From the NCBI RefSeq assembly GCF_000234665.1, contig NC_018308.1, positions 340,920 to 404,919 on the forward strand: a DNA stretch of 64,000 nucleotides, in the 5' to 3' direction. The translations under genes and the position numbers were made by a program. The DNA is from Leishmania mexicana MHOM/GT/2001/U1103. Taxonomy: Eukaryota > Euglenozoa > Kinetoplastea > Trypanosomatida > Trypanosomatidae. Below the pieces are notes generated by a model. It searched no databases, was not told where the DNA came from, and worked only from the letters and a program-made list of their open reading frames with translations. This document shows positions 1 to 9,700 of this stretch, one piece after another (the first letter of the stretch is position 1; every line of letters starts with the position of its first letter).

Positions 1-641
1 TACGCCATCACGTTGCGCATCGTGATTTTGCCCTTGGGGGCGATCAGCTTGCAGTGGGTACCGCGCTGCTCGAGCTTGCCGGCGTCGCGCAGAGCCTCGT
101 ACTCGGTGCGGAGGATGTTGGTGAAGCCCCAGTACTTGGACATGACGATGATCTGGCGGCCGGGGAACTTCATCTTGGCGCGGCGCAGGGCCTCGAAGGC
201 CTGCGGCACGTACGCCTCCTTGGTGCGCATGGACAGCAGGATCTGGCCAATGCGGACGCGGGCACACACGCCGTTCGGCTTGCCGAAGGCACCACGCATA
301 CCGGTCTGCAGACGATCGGCGCCGGCGCACGAGAGCATCTTGTTGATGCGCAGCACGTGGAAGGGGTGGGCGCGGGTGCGCATGTGAAACACGTCCTTGT
401 TGGCACGCTTCACCATGTACTTGTTGGCCTGAATGCGGGCAGCCTCCAGCGCCTCGGACGCGATCTGCTCCAGCTCGCGGGACACCACGTGGATGCACAC
501 CGGGAACTCATCGACGGTGGCGCGACGTCGGCCAATGTCGAAGTTGCGGATCTTCGGATCCGGCACACCGCGGCAGAAGCGCGACTTCGGGTACGGCTTG
601 TTCTTGCAGAACCGGTAGCAGCGGGACGGACGGCGGGCCAT
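1..641 (-). CDS. RPL10: 60S ribosomal protein L10 (uL16), missing only the last base of the stop codon
   Basis: Large-subunit ribosomal protein uL16. It sits near the central protuberance and P/A-site region of the 60S subunit and is added late in subunit maturation. The reverse-strand reading opens with [20 protein letters not shown], the family N-terminus, and runs 213 residues, the usual length in trypanosomatids. The body holds the conserved [23 protein letters not shown] and [13 protein letters not shown] blocks. The last codons read MRNVMA. The following codon begins TA and its third base lies outside the window, so it is almost certainly the stop. In Leishmania the gene is known to be multicopy, and another copy may lie to the left. 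The call is secure. Confidence 0.97.
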
Positions 642-1517
642 GCTTGCGACTGGTGCGATGAGCTGGGGCCCTTGACGGAGGTGCTGTTCGAGGTAGGGGA
701 TGAGCTTCCTTACTTATGAGAGGGCGCGCGTGCGTGTGTGTGTGTGTGTGTGTGGGTGGTGGTGGAGTGGAGTGGGTTGGTGTTGGTTGGGGTGGTGGGA
801 GAGGTGAGGGGGAGCCAAGGGATGGAGAGCGCGAAGCAACAACATGAAATGCGGCTGAGCGAGGGACTGTAGTACCCGCGCACGAGCGTGTGCACAAGCC
901 GCCATCGACCGTTCTGCCTCGAAGCATCGTGATGATGACCGTACAAGTCCTAGGAAGGGTGTCGAGGCGGCGTGGAGAAAGGGGTTTGGGGGTTTGGGGG
1001 AGAGGGAGGGCGGGGGCGGCGGGCGCACAGAGACAGGGATGCCTTTGCCAACGTTCTACTGGGTGGTTTGGCTCTCCAGTGCTACAAGACAACGCGCAGC
1101 GCAACGGCGCATGTTGTGCACCGGATCGACGTTTGAGCATGAGGGCCCCGTGGGGACGAGAGGTGGGATGGGGTGGTTAGTCGCGCCACGGAGGCAGCGC
1201 ACGCACCTGCGAGGAGAGAAGGGTGACGGGATGGCGAAGGGAGACCAGCAATAGGAAAGCGAAAACATACAACGCGGCCCGGTGCACGCGGGGGGGGGGG
1301 GGAGGAGTAACCGGCGTTGGCAGCGTCGAGCGCACGAACCGCACCCCCCCTTCCCTCCCTCCACACACCTTGCACACGGGGCTATCAAGGCAATATAGGG
1401 CGAGTGGACGACAGAGACTCGCGCACGTGGCGACGAGATCAATTTTTTCTTCGTCTCGCATGTGTCCCCCGTGCTCCCAGCGCCAGCTCAGCTCAGCTCT
1501 CCCCTCTCTCCATAATT
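642..1517. other. Intergenic region between adenylate kinase and L10
   Basis: Gene-free stretch holding the adenylate kinase 3'UTR and the L10 5' flank. On the plus strand it contains a (GT)n run at about 734-754, purine-rich DNA at 977-1015 (a pyrimidine tract in the transcript) and 13 consecutive G at 1290-1302. Reading frames here are low-complexity and read as noise. Confidence 0.7.
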
Positions 1518-2141
1518 CTACACCTTCAAAGGTTTCTCGCCCATCTCGAGGAATACCTTCCTCGTCTCGGCGTAGACGGTGTCGCGGTCGCGGTTCGCGT
1601 CAATGACGTGGCAGCGGCCATTTGCCTTGTAGGCCTCCACGACCGGCATGCATTCCTGCACGTTGACGCGGAAGCGGTTCCGGATTGTCTCTGCTGCGTC
1701 GTCGTCGCGCTTCTCGCCGCTGTTGGCGCCGCGCGAGAGCAGGCGTTCCTCCATGGTGGCCTCGCTGCAGTCGTAGTAGAGGATGCCGGTGGCCTTGGCG
1801 ATGCCCTCCTCAAACATGCGCGCCTGGTCCTCCTTGCGTGGGAAGCCGTCGATCACGTAGCCGACGGAGTTCGGGTGGTCGGCGATGGCCTGCCGAAGGA
1901 GCTCTACCGTGATCTCGCTCGGCACAATGCTCCCAGAGCGGATGATATCGCCGATCTTGGCCAGATTACCAGTGCCAGAGCGCGCCGCCTCGCGCAGCAG
2001 CTCACCGGCACTAAAATGGGTGTAGCCAAAGTCCTCCACAAGCCGCGCGCAGTTCGTGCCCTTGCCAGAGCCGGGCCCGCCAAGGATGAAGAACACCTTC
2101 AGGGGTGTCGCACCTTGCTGCTGCTGAGTCTCGCCCGACAT
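1518..2141 (-). CDS. Adenylate kinase / UMP-CMP kinase family protein, short-LID type
   Basis: Nucleoside monophosphate kinase that moves the gamma phosphate of ATP to AMP or UMP/CMP. It is 207 residues from MSGETQQQQ. Walker A GGPGSGKGT lies at residues 21-29, the NMP-binding part follows (AGELLREAARSGT, 45-57), DGFPRKEDQ is at 98-106 and a short LID with RGANSGEKRDDD at 138-149. The short LID points to a cytosolic AK1 or UMP-CMP-kinase form rather than the long bacterial form. There is no clear N-terminal targeting sequence and no glycosomal C-terminus. The frame is open a further 74 codons upstream, but a polypyrimidine-AG lies just 5' of this ATG, so the inner start is chosen. Substrate choice between AMP and UMP/CMP cannot be decided here. 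Confidence 0.92.
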   Translation of the reverse strand: MSGETQQQQGATPLKVFFILGGPGSGKGTNCARLVEDFGYTHFSAGELLREAARSGTGNLAKIGDIIRSGSIVPSEITVELLRQAIADHPNSVGYVIDGFPRKEDQARMFEEGIAKATGILYYDCSEATMEERLLSRGANSGEKRDDDAAETIRNRFRVNVQECMPVVEAYKANGRCHVIDANRDRDTVYAETRKVFLEMGEKPLKV

Positions 2142-2809
2142 CGATGCTGGAAATACAAAGGAAAGGGAGAGGGTGGGGAGGCCGTATGTGGATATCCAGA
2201 GGGGAATAGCAGTGCTGCGGAGAGATGATGATGATGGGGATGGGGAGCAGGTTCGTTGGAATGATTGACAGGGAAGCGCATCCGCCAGGGCGGCGGGGGG
2301 GGGGGAAGGGGGCATCGGACAGTACTCCACGAACCAACGCAGGTGCTGCACAAGGACCCTCACAGCTGGCGGCTTGGGCTCGACCCCTTCCCCTCTCGTG
2401 CACCGTTACACGAGGATCAGGATGGCTCTCTCCACTTCTGCCGGCGTGGGCACACGCCACGCGACGGGAAGAGGCGGCGGGACACACACCGGCGCCCATT
2501 CCATGAACATTGCTTCGGTTTCTTTTGCTTTCGTCCCAGTGCGCACATGCCTGCGTGCACGTGTGCTCTATGGCGACAGCAGGGCCGACAACACGCGACA
2601 CACACACACACACAGTGAGATGGCTGCCCCCCCCTCCCTCCCTCCGCCTCTCCTTCCACAACGGCACCACTGACCTCACCATCAGCAACAACGAACAAGC
2701 TGATGAGGCGTTGCGAAGGAATCATAGACGAGAGCGGCTCCATCAACCCTCACTCATGCACCCACGCCGTCGCACACACGTTGGTCTTCCTGACACCGAG
2801 CGGCCTCAT
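2142..2809. other. Intergenic region, 2142-2809
   Basis: Holds the acceptor described separately, a run of 11 G at about 2295-2305, a short (CA)n near 2598-2614 and a C/T-rich patch at about 2627-2657 on the plus strand. No gene seen. Confidence 0.7.
2147..2182 (-). promoter_or_regulatory. Candidate trans-splice acceptor of the adenylate kinase gene
   Basis: Read on the minus strand, a pyrimidine-rich stretch of about 30 nt (2149-2182) ends in AG at 2148-2147, five bases before the ATG at 2141. This is the classic spliced-leader acceptor layout and would give an unusually short 5'UTR beyond the leader. It supports the inner start. Not experimentally shown. Confidence 0.5.
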
Positions 2810-4369
2810 CTACGCCCGTCGGTTGTTAACGTGGCCATGACGCTCACCAGGTTGCCGGTACCGCGGGTCAATGCCGAGGTCAATGATGGCTTCCTGCGCC
2901 GTGGGGCCCACGGCACGCTGGATCGCAGCTTGGCGGTCCCACTCGCGGCCTTTGGGCCACCGCCGCTGCGCCTCGGCTACGCGCAGCGCCTCTGAGTCGC
3001 CGAGGAGCTCATCAGAGAAGGGGCGTACTATTACTGCCATCGCCTCGTCGCCCTCAGCAAAGCCGTCATCCACGCACGCCGCATACGCGTCCGCCGCCTC
3101 CGGGGCAGAGGAGATGCAAATCGGGGAGCTCACGTGCCCGCTGTCCAGCACTGACAACCCGCCCACCTCCAACACGTGCTGGTGGGCAACCTCAAGCGGG
3201 GCCACGTTCAGGATCATCCGCTCCCACATTCGATTCTCCGTCGCCTGCAGCCGCGCCGCGCGCTCCGCGACGCTGTTGTGGAAGGCGTCTGTCACCATGG
3301 CGTTGTAGTTATGCAGCGACGGGTCGAAGCTGCGTGCGTCTCGAGTATCAGCCAAGGCGTCCACGACGCCGTGGGGGACCACCTCCGGAACCCCGCTGGC
3401 CATGCAGCTGCGCAGCGCCTCTACAAAGTGCTCACGAGATGCATGCCGGACTTGACGTGCACGGAGGCGGAACTCCCGCGCCGCTGGCGGGCTGCGATAC
3501 CGGTCAGCCACGCGGATGGCTGGCACCGGGTGCCGCCGCCACTGTGCCCAATGGGCGGCGTACGAGGGGCACAGGGAGTAGTTCGGCTTTCTTCGATGAT
3601 GATATCCGGTGTGGGGAGCAGGTGCCGTTGCTGCTGGGGCTGAGGGTGCTGTTGGGGTGGGAATCGACGACGAGCTGGACGGTTGCGCCACGCGTCTACG
3701 TCCAAAGTGCTCTCTAGGGCGGCTTGAGAGTGAGTGGGGCGCCACCCCTACCGTTGCACGGACGGGTCTTTGTGGTGCGCCACAGCGAGTAGAAAGTGGG
3801 GTCGCATGCGAGCGTCCCTGGTGCACAGCTGCACTCTGAGCGCTGATGCCGCACTCCTCACTCCTCGCCTTCGCAGATGTGTGCAGTGGCGGTGTCGGTA
3901 CCAGGAGACCTGCGGGCGACGCTCCTGCATCCCCTTCATCGTTGACCGCGGACAAAGTCGGCGTCGCGCGCGAGATCTGTCCTGGACGACGCCCAGTGCA
4001 CCTCTTCAGCTGCTGCTGCTGTGGTGGCGAGGGAAACTGTGGTTTCTGCGGCGCAACGGGTGCCGATTTTCGAGGGGAGCCAGCAGTGCTTGTCGTCGCT
4101 GCCTGTGCGGCACCCTGGTCACCCTCCGGCGCCGCGACCGCAGGCGGTGCAGTTGCCGCACGCGGGCCAAGACGGTAGTGTCGAAATGTGCGCTTGACCC
4201 GCTGGTGCCTCGGTGGCGTCGCGGCGTCTGACGCTGCAGACGTCGGCGGCTGTGCACCCATGCAAGGCCGCACAGCGCTTCTCCATCCGGGGTAGGCGTG
4301 GATGCGGGGGTGAAAGTCGTAGGGTATCTCCCACGAGGCCCGATAGTCGCGTGACGCCACCACAGGCAT
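2810..4369 (-). CDS. Conserved-type hypothetical protein, 519 residues
   Basis: I do not recognise this protein. The N-terminus MPVVASRDYRASWEIPYDFH looks like a real start, rich in aromatic residues. A long low-complexity middle follows (about residues 40-270, rich in Ala, Pro, Arg, Gln and Ser). The C-terminal 250 residues look folded: a stretch with ASREHFVEALRSCMASG, then a helical part with NSVAERAARLQATENRMWER, then DRQAAIQRAVGPTAQEAIID. There is no signal peptide, membrane span or catalytic motif. The frame is clean and in phase with the neighbouring transcription unit, so coding is very likely. Function is unknown. Confidence 0.8.
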   Translation of the reverse strand: MPVVASRDYRASWEIPYDFHPRIHAYPGWRSAVRPCMGAQPPTSAASDAATPPRHQRVKRTFRHYRLGPRAATAPPAVAAPEGDQGAAQAATTSTAGSPRKSAPVAPQKPQFPSPPQQQQLKRCTGRRPGQISRATPTLSAVNDEGDAGASPAGLLVPTPPLHTSAKARSEECGISAQSAAVHQGRSHATPLSTRCGAPQRPVRATVGVAPHSLSSRPREHFGRRRVAQPSSSSSIPTPTAPSAPAATAPAPHTGYHHRRKPNYSLCPSYAAHWAQWRRHPVPAIRVADRYRSPPAAREFRLRARQVRHASREHFVEALRSCMASGVPEVVPHGVVDALADTRDARSFDPSLHNYNAMVTDAFHNSVAERAARLQATENRMWERMILNVAPLEVAHQHVLEVGGLSVLDSGHVSSPICISSAPEAADAYAACVDDGFAEGDEAMAVIVRPFSDELLGDSEALRVAEAQRRWPKGREWDRQAAIQRAVGPTAQEAIIDLGIDPRYRQPGERHGHVNNRRA

Positions 4370-5044
4370 GGCGGCAGAGCCTCACGTCGCGCTGTCGAAT
4401 GGGTAAGGTGCCTGTCTAATGCACAGGTTAGTGTCTCGGACTGTCGCCGCGTGTGCTGCCGACCGACGCGGTCGCACGGCAGAGGGGATGGGGGGGGGGA
4501 TGGGGGGGGGATGGGTGGGAGGGGGTGATGGTGGTTGAGGGGGCTCCGACTCCGTGGCACCTCCCATGGCGATGCATGGTGCCAGGCCTGTTGCGTCTCT
4601 TGTGAAGGTCGCACCGTTCCGGCACGCAACGTGCAGCAGATCAGGGCCGTTGACTCATGCACATACACGCCCTGATGTTTGCCTGCAGAAGCAGGGGTGG
4701 GAGGCACCGATGCGAACGACGGGCAGACCCACCTCTCAGACACGCGGCGAAAGAAATATGCAAAACGTCGACGGTGCGTTCCATGATGCACCAGAGCGGT
4801 GGCGGTGCAGCACGGGCAGGGGGGGGGGGAACAGAGGGGCGCACAGCGCCGTCATGCAGCTGTCGCAAGAGAGAGAGAGACATACGCGCGCGCGCACACA
4901 CACACAGAACGCGAAGCGAAGATCTAGTAGTAAAGGATCGCAACACCATCGTGAAGACGGGAATGCGACGCAGAGTGTAGATGGTAACGCCGAAGAACGG
5001 AGGAGCACGCGCGTTGATGCGCCCTCACAGATGCAGGGTGAGGT
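4370..5044. other. Intergenic region, 4370-5044
   Basis: Contains a dense G-run cluster at about 4487-4550 (several runs of 4-9 G, C-rich in the transcript), another G run near 4820-4830, a GA repeat near 4868-4880 and a mixed CG/CA repeat near 4887-4906. No gene seen. Confidence 0.7.
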
Positions 5045-6445
5045 CTACTTGGCGTAGTGATGATGAATGACGGCCACGGCTGGACTGCCACACATCACCG
5101 GCTGCATACCCCACCATCCGTAGTGCCATGGAGGACACATCCACGCCGAGTGGCTGACTGTCGGAGCCGTCGCGGCAGCTGCGGACGGATCGCACAGGCG
5201 GCACTGTGGCAACCCGCACGGCGGCAGCACTCTCTCACCGTTCTCCGTCGCATTGTGCAACAGGCGCGATATCACCTCGTCCACGGTGCGCAGATCCTGA
5301 CCAAGGTGAAGGTCTGGGGACGCAGCACCGGCGGTAGCTGGCACTGATGGGGGTGGTGGCGTTGTTGTCGCCGATGCCGCCGCAGGTGGCAGAGTGTGAC
5401 GGGCGCCCGCCTCCCCCTCTGTCGGAGCGTTGACCGCGCGCCCCGCCGTAGCGGTCGGTGGCCGCTGCTGGTGCTGCTGCTCCTGCTGTGGTGATGGCAA
5501 CGGCGGCGGCACGGGCGCTTCGGTCCTGCACGTTGGTGCCTGCTTGTCAATCCCGCAGGGAAAGCCGAAGCGACCCACTGAGGCAGCGCCTCGAGCTTGA
5601 GCTCCCTGTTCCGCACCGGTGGCCACGACACGTTGGCCGCATGTTGGGCAGTGCACGAAGCCGCTGAGCTGACCCGCGACATGGTTTTCCACGGTGCACG
5701 GTGGTAAAGGAGCAGGAACGGCAGCTGGTGACGGGGGCACTGGTGGCGATAGTAGGTTCTGCTGCAGCAGTAGTGGCGGAGATGGTTGTGGGCTGCCGGC
5801 ATCGCTTGCCAGTGGCGCTGCACTGCGCAGCTCAGCAGGCTGCAGCGGCGGTTGTGGCACCGGTGACATGCCTGCCAGCAGCGAATCAACGCACCTGCCC
5901 ACGCCGAGAGGCGCGGTGGCAGCAAAGATAGGACCATCGGCGGGCGTGAACGGCGCCACCCCTGCCAGGGCGGTTTGAGGATTGATGACCGGGATGAACG
6001 GCAAAGCTGCAGCCGCATCGTGCGACGTGGACGACACGTAGCCCGCATACAAGTCACCGACGGCGCTGTCGAACGCCAGAGGCGGCACCAAGACGCGTAG
6101 GCGCGTGTCGTCCATCTCACCAGGGGGGCAAGGCAGCGAAGAATGCGGCAGCGGCGCATAGGCTTTCTGCCACGACGGTGCGATGTGCTCACGGCCAGCG
6201 CCAACGACGCGTCCACGGCCGAACTTTCGCTGCGGTGCGGCAAGTCGGCTGGCGGGCCGTCGTAGCGGTGGCGGCGGATGCGGGCGAGGGTGCGCCCCAG
6301 GCAAGGCAAGCGGGCACGGTTGCGGTGGCGTACAGTCGCACCGTCGCTCACGAGTGCGGTAGACAACGGTGCCGTCGACGTTCACCTCCTTTGCGAGATC
6401 GCCATGCACGCCGTAGCGGCAGTACCACGGAACCGTCGAGGTCAT
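5045..6445 (-). CDS. Hypothetical Pro/Ala-rich protein with Cys clusters, 466 residues
   Basis: Not recognised. I start it at MTSTVPWYCRYGVHGD, where complex sequence begins. The frame continues 17 codons further up as a Pro/His stretch that reads like UTR. The N-terminus carries RERRCDCTPPQPCP (about residue 30). A CPTCGQRVV knuckle lies near residue 263 and PPCGLPQCRLCDPS near residue 405. These resemble half zinc ribbons, but no complete four-Cys zinc site is clear. The rest is rich in Pro, Ala, Gln and Ser and probably disordered. The protein ends with a His-rich tail (VIHHHYAK). A scaffold or nucleic-acid-binding role would be a guess. Confidence 0.75.
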   Translation of the reverse strand: MTSTVPWYCRYGVHGDLAKEVNVDGTVVYRTRERRCDCTPPQPCPLALPGAHPRPHPPPPLRRPASRLAAPQRKFGRGRVVGAGREHIAPSWQKAYAPLPHSSLPCPPGEMDDTRLRVLVPPLAFDSAVGDLYAGYVSSTSHDAAAALPFIPVINPQTALAGVAPFTPADGPIFAATAPLGVGRCVDSLLAGMSPVPQPPLQPAELRSAAPLASDAGSPQPSPPLLLQQNLLSPPVPPSPAAVPAPLPPCTVENHVAGQLSGFVHCPTCGQRVVATGAEQGAQARGAASVGRFGFPCGIDKQAPTCRTEAPVPPPLPSPQQEQQHQQRPPTATAGRAVNAPTEGEAGARHTLPPAAASATTTPPPPSVPATAGAASPDLHLGQDLRTVDEVISRLLHNATENGERVLPPCGLPQCRLCDPSAAAATAPTVSHSAWMCPPWHYGWWGMQPVMCGSPAVAVIHHHYAK

Positions 6446-6777
6446 TCTTCGATGGAGCGCAGAGGGCAGAGTGAGGTGGTGGGGTGGGGTGGGCAAAGGG
6501 GCTGATGTGAAGACGGAGAAAGACCGAGAAAGCTAAGTGGAGAGGAGAGGGCAACTCGCGGGCAAGCCATGCATGCAAGTGCCCGGAAAATGGGCAGGCG
6601 CTCGCATGCGAGCGCGCGGGGTGGGGCGGGTGAGGAGTTGGAGGGGGCGCGACACGGTGAGACGGACCCACCGCCTTCTCCACGACGCCGCGTGCGTCTG
6701 CCACGATGGCGTCGGGCATCACACAGCAGTGATGCGCGGGAGGGAGGGACTGTTTGTAGCGGCGTACACACACGCGG
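6446..6777. other. Intergenic region, 6446-6777
   Basis: Short gap holding the 3'UTR of the SET-domain gene and the acceptor described separately. Nothing else stands out. Confidence 0.6.
6502..6548 (-). promoter_or_regulatory. Candidate trans-splice acceptor for the 5045-6445 gene
   Basis: On the minus strand a CT-rich tract (6548-6512) is followed by CAG with AG at 6503-6502, giving a 5'UTR of about 57 nt before the ATG at 6445. It fits the spliced-leader acceptor pattern, but it is only a pattern match. Confidence 0.4.
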
Positions 6778-9700
6778 TCACATGCGACTGCCCGGACGCG
6801 CGCGAGGAACATCATGTGAAGCACCGAACGCCGCGGCAGCGGCAGCGCGCGGCTTTTGCGACATGCAGTAGAGCGGCCACATAAGACCGCTGCAGAGCGT
6901 TGGCACGGCTGCCGCCCGCCCCGGCGACGTCCGTACGAGGGCCGTGGCATGGTGCAGATCATCGAGGTTCACGAGGATATGACGGTGTGCCGCGCTCTCG
7001 CCGCCGCGACCGGTGCATTGCTTTGCGTTGGGCCCGCCCCCACTACCTGACGATGCCCGAGTCGTCGGTCCTTGCAAACTGCCCGTGATCCGCCGCGGCG
7101 CTCCCGTGTTGCCCGCCTCGCCGCCGGTGTCTCCGGTGCGGTGCACGGCGCTGTAGTCGATGTCCATGAGCAGCAGCCCCACGGAATCGGTCGTTGCCAC
7201 CACGCAGGTTCGCAGCGCCTCCTCGTAGCGGGAGAGGGCGTGCGGTGTGAGGCAGGATGACGTCCCAGCGAAGGGCGCGGGTGCCAAGGCGCTGATGTCC
7301 GTCAGCCGAAACACCGCCCAGTGCGCCGCCCAGTCGTAGGTGAGCACTGCCGCTCGCTGTCGCTTCGAGTGCGCCGATGGCGGGCGACCGACTCGGCGCC
7401 GCCCCTTCTGCGGGCCCAGCCGCGCGTTGCTCGGGGCGTGTGGGGACACGTAGTCGTCTAGGTGCTGCTCCCTCAAGAGGGTGCCCAGCTGCCGACTCGT
7501 GAGCGGGACGCGCTCCAGCGGCCGCAGGAGGACTCTCTCGACACTCGACCGCAGCGTCTGCACGACAACGAAGAGGTCCTCCTCCGGCGGCGGCACGTAC
7601 ACATCGACGATGGCGTGGCCGCCAGCGCAGTCGACAGAGGAGGACGGCATGCCAAGGCGTACGGGCCGCCGGCGCCAGACGACATCGCCTACGCCGACTG
7701 CAAAGCGGTAATCACCGTTGTAGCGCTGGAACCGACAACCGGTGGCCGGTGACGCGGCAAGGCGGCGGTTGAGCAGTACGGCATCGGCGTAGGGTACCAC
7801 GTGGCCTTCGGCCACGGCCTGTCGCTCCAGCTTCGCGTCGTAGTCCTCGCCGTAGGTCCACGCGAGCAGCGACGTGCCGGGCGGGATGTCGGTGGTAACC
7901 AGGAAGAAGGGCACCGTCACGAAGAAACTGCGCTCTTCAAGGAAAAGACACGGCGCGCGGCGGCGCGGCGGCCGTCGCTTGGGCTTCGCGTACATGGCGG
8001 CGAGACGGTCGTCCACCGCAGCGGCAGGCGCGGCGACAGCGCCACTGGCCGCCACGACGGGGGGAGGCGGCCCCTTCTTAGCCCTCTGCACGCGACGTCG
8101 ATGGTAGGGCCGCTTCGCCGTTGCGGCACGCGCCACCTGCACACGCTCCTCGGCCGTCAGAGACGACGATGCGTCCACGCCAGCGGACTTTGCGGTAACC
8201 CTCTCACCCGGGTTCTTCAGCTCCTCCGGGCCATCAGCAGGGGCCGCCGCCGTCCCATGCGCGCTGGCAAATTCGCTGGGTACCGACAGTATCACCGAGC
8301 ACAGCTCCACGTTGCCAAAGCGGGACGTGTTGTAGCGGTGATTGATGTAGCGGGTGAGGCCCTGGCCGAAGCACACGCCGTGGGGACCGAGCCCGAGCGC
8401 GTAGGTGTCGTCCGTGGCAAAGGAAAGATCGTCCTCCTCCGCTGCTGAATGTGCTTGCGCCTCGTGCTTGACGGTGGTTGTGGTGCGGTCCACTGTGTTG
8501 TCACCACGCAACGCACGCTCGCTAACCAGCCGCTCCACCTTGCGCGTCGCTACGGCGGGGCCGCAGTACAGCAGGCAGGTGCCGTAGGGCAGCCAGGCAG
8601 AGGCTACAACGCCTTTCTGGTTATCTCCCAGCTCCGGGGCCGGGGCGAGGGAGACCAGCGTGAAAGGAAAGGCGGCCTCCGCGACGTAGCTCGCATGCCG
8701 CCGCCCCACGCCGTGGTAGTAGGCCAGGTCGGCCGGCCACTCAGGGAAGGGCTTGACACCCGTGTACACGTTACCGGTCAGGTCCTCTTGGCCAGCGGTG
8801 GGCTCGTTCATACCACTGCCGCCCTCGGCGGCAGCGCACGGCGTCACGACACCATCAGGGCATCCACATCTTTTGTTTAGCTCGCTGTAGCAGCGCCGGT
8901 ACCACGAGACCTCGTCAAGGCAGCGGTAGTACGACTCCAGTGATACGTAGATCTCCTCGCCCTCCTCCAGCCGCGTGGTACACACCACAGCCATCAGCGA
9001 CGCACGGGGGTACGGGTTTGCAGGCGCTGATGTACTAGACGTGCGATGTGTGTGTGGCTTTCCCTCTTCACCTTCGCCTTCCCTCGGCTTCACGGCCGCC
9101 GTGTCGGTGGCCATCTTGCCGGCGCTGCCGTCGCTACTATCAGAGGCGGCTCTGTCCGGCAGACCGTAGTGGAGGGCGATGCAACGCGCGTTCGGGCGCA
9201 GGTACGGCTCCGTCACGCGCGGCAGCTTGCGGAACTGCGGGTACAGCGGAGGCTGTGCTGGTGTGCCAGGCACCGCCGTTGCGGCCGCTGCCGCCGCGTC
9301 CTCCCCGGCAGCGCCAGTGTCGTGCGCGTACGTCTTCCACGCCGCGTCGAGTCGGTGCTGCTCGACGGCATACAGCAGCTCGGCTCGGTCCATCAACTCG
9401 CTGAACACGGCGTCGCCCTCCACCGCCAGCACGGAGTGCCGAAGAAATGACCGCTGGACTTTCACCGGCTCGACAAAGCCGTGGTGCAAGTGGCGGCGGT
9501 GCATGGGCTGGAAGGTGTAGCCGGCTGCCCCCGCTGCCGGCGATGATGACGAGGGTGGGGAGAAAGGGGTTGAGTAGGAGGCGCTTGCGGCGAGGTGCCA
9601 GCTCGATGGAGGCGCCTTGCGAACTCCAATCATGCAGATGCCTCGCCCGCGTCGCTGCGCCTGCTCCACCTCAGCGTCCGAGAGGCCAAGGTACGCCTTG

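Noticed and set aside
54..719. Plus-strand frame of 221 codons at the left end
   Set aside because: It is the antisense shadow of L10. The minus strand gives a perfect ribosomal protein.
1317..2228. Plus-strand frame of 303 codons
   Set aside because: Antisense of the adenylate kinase gene; no independent motif.
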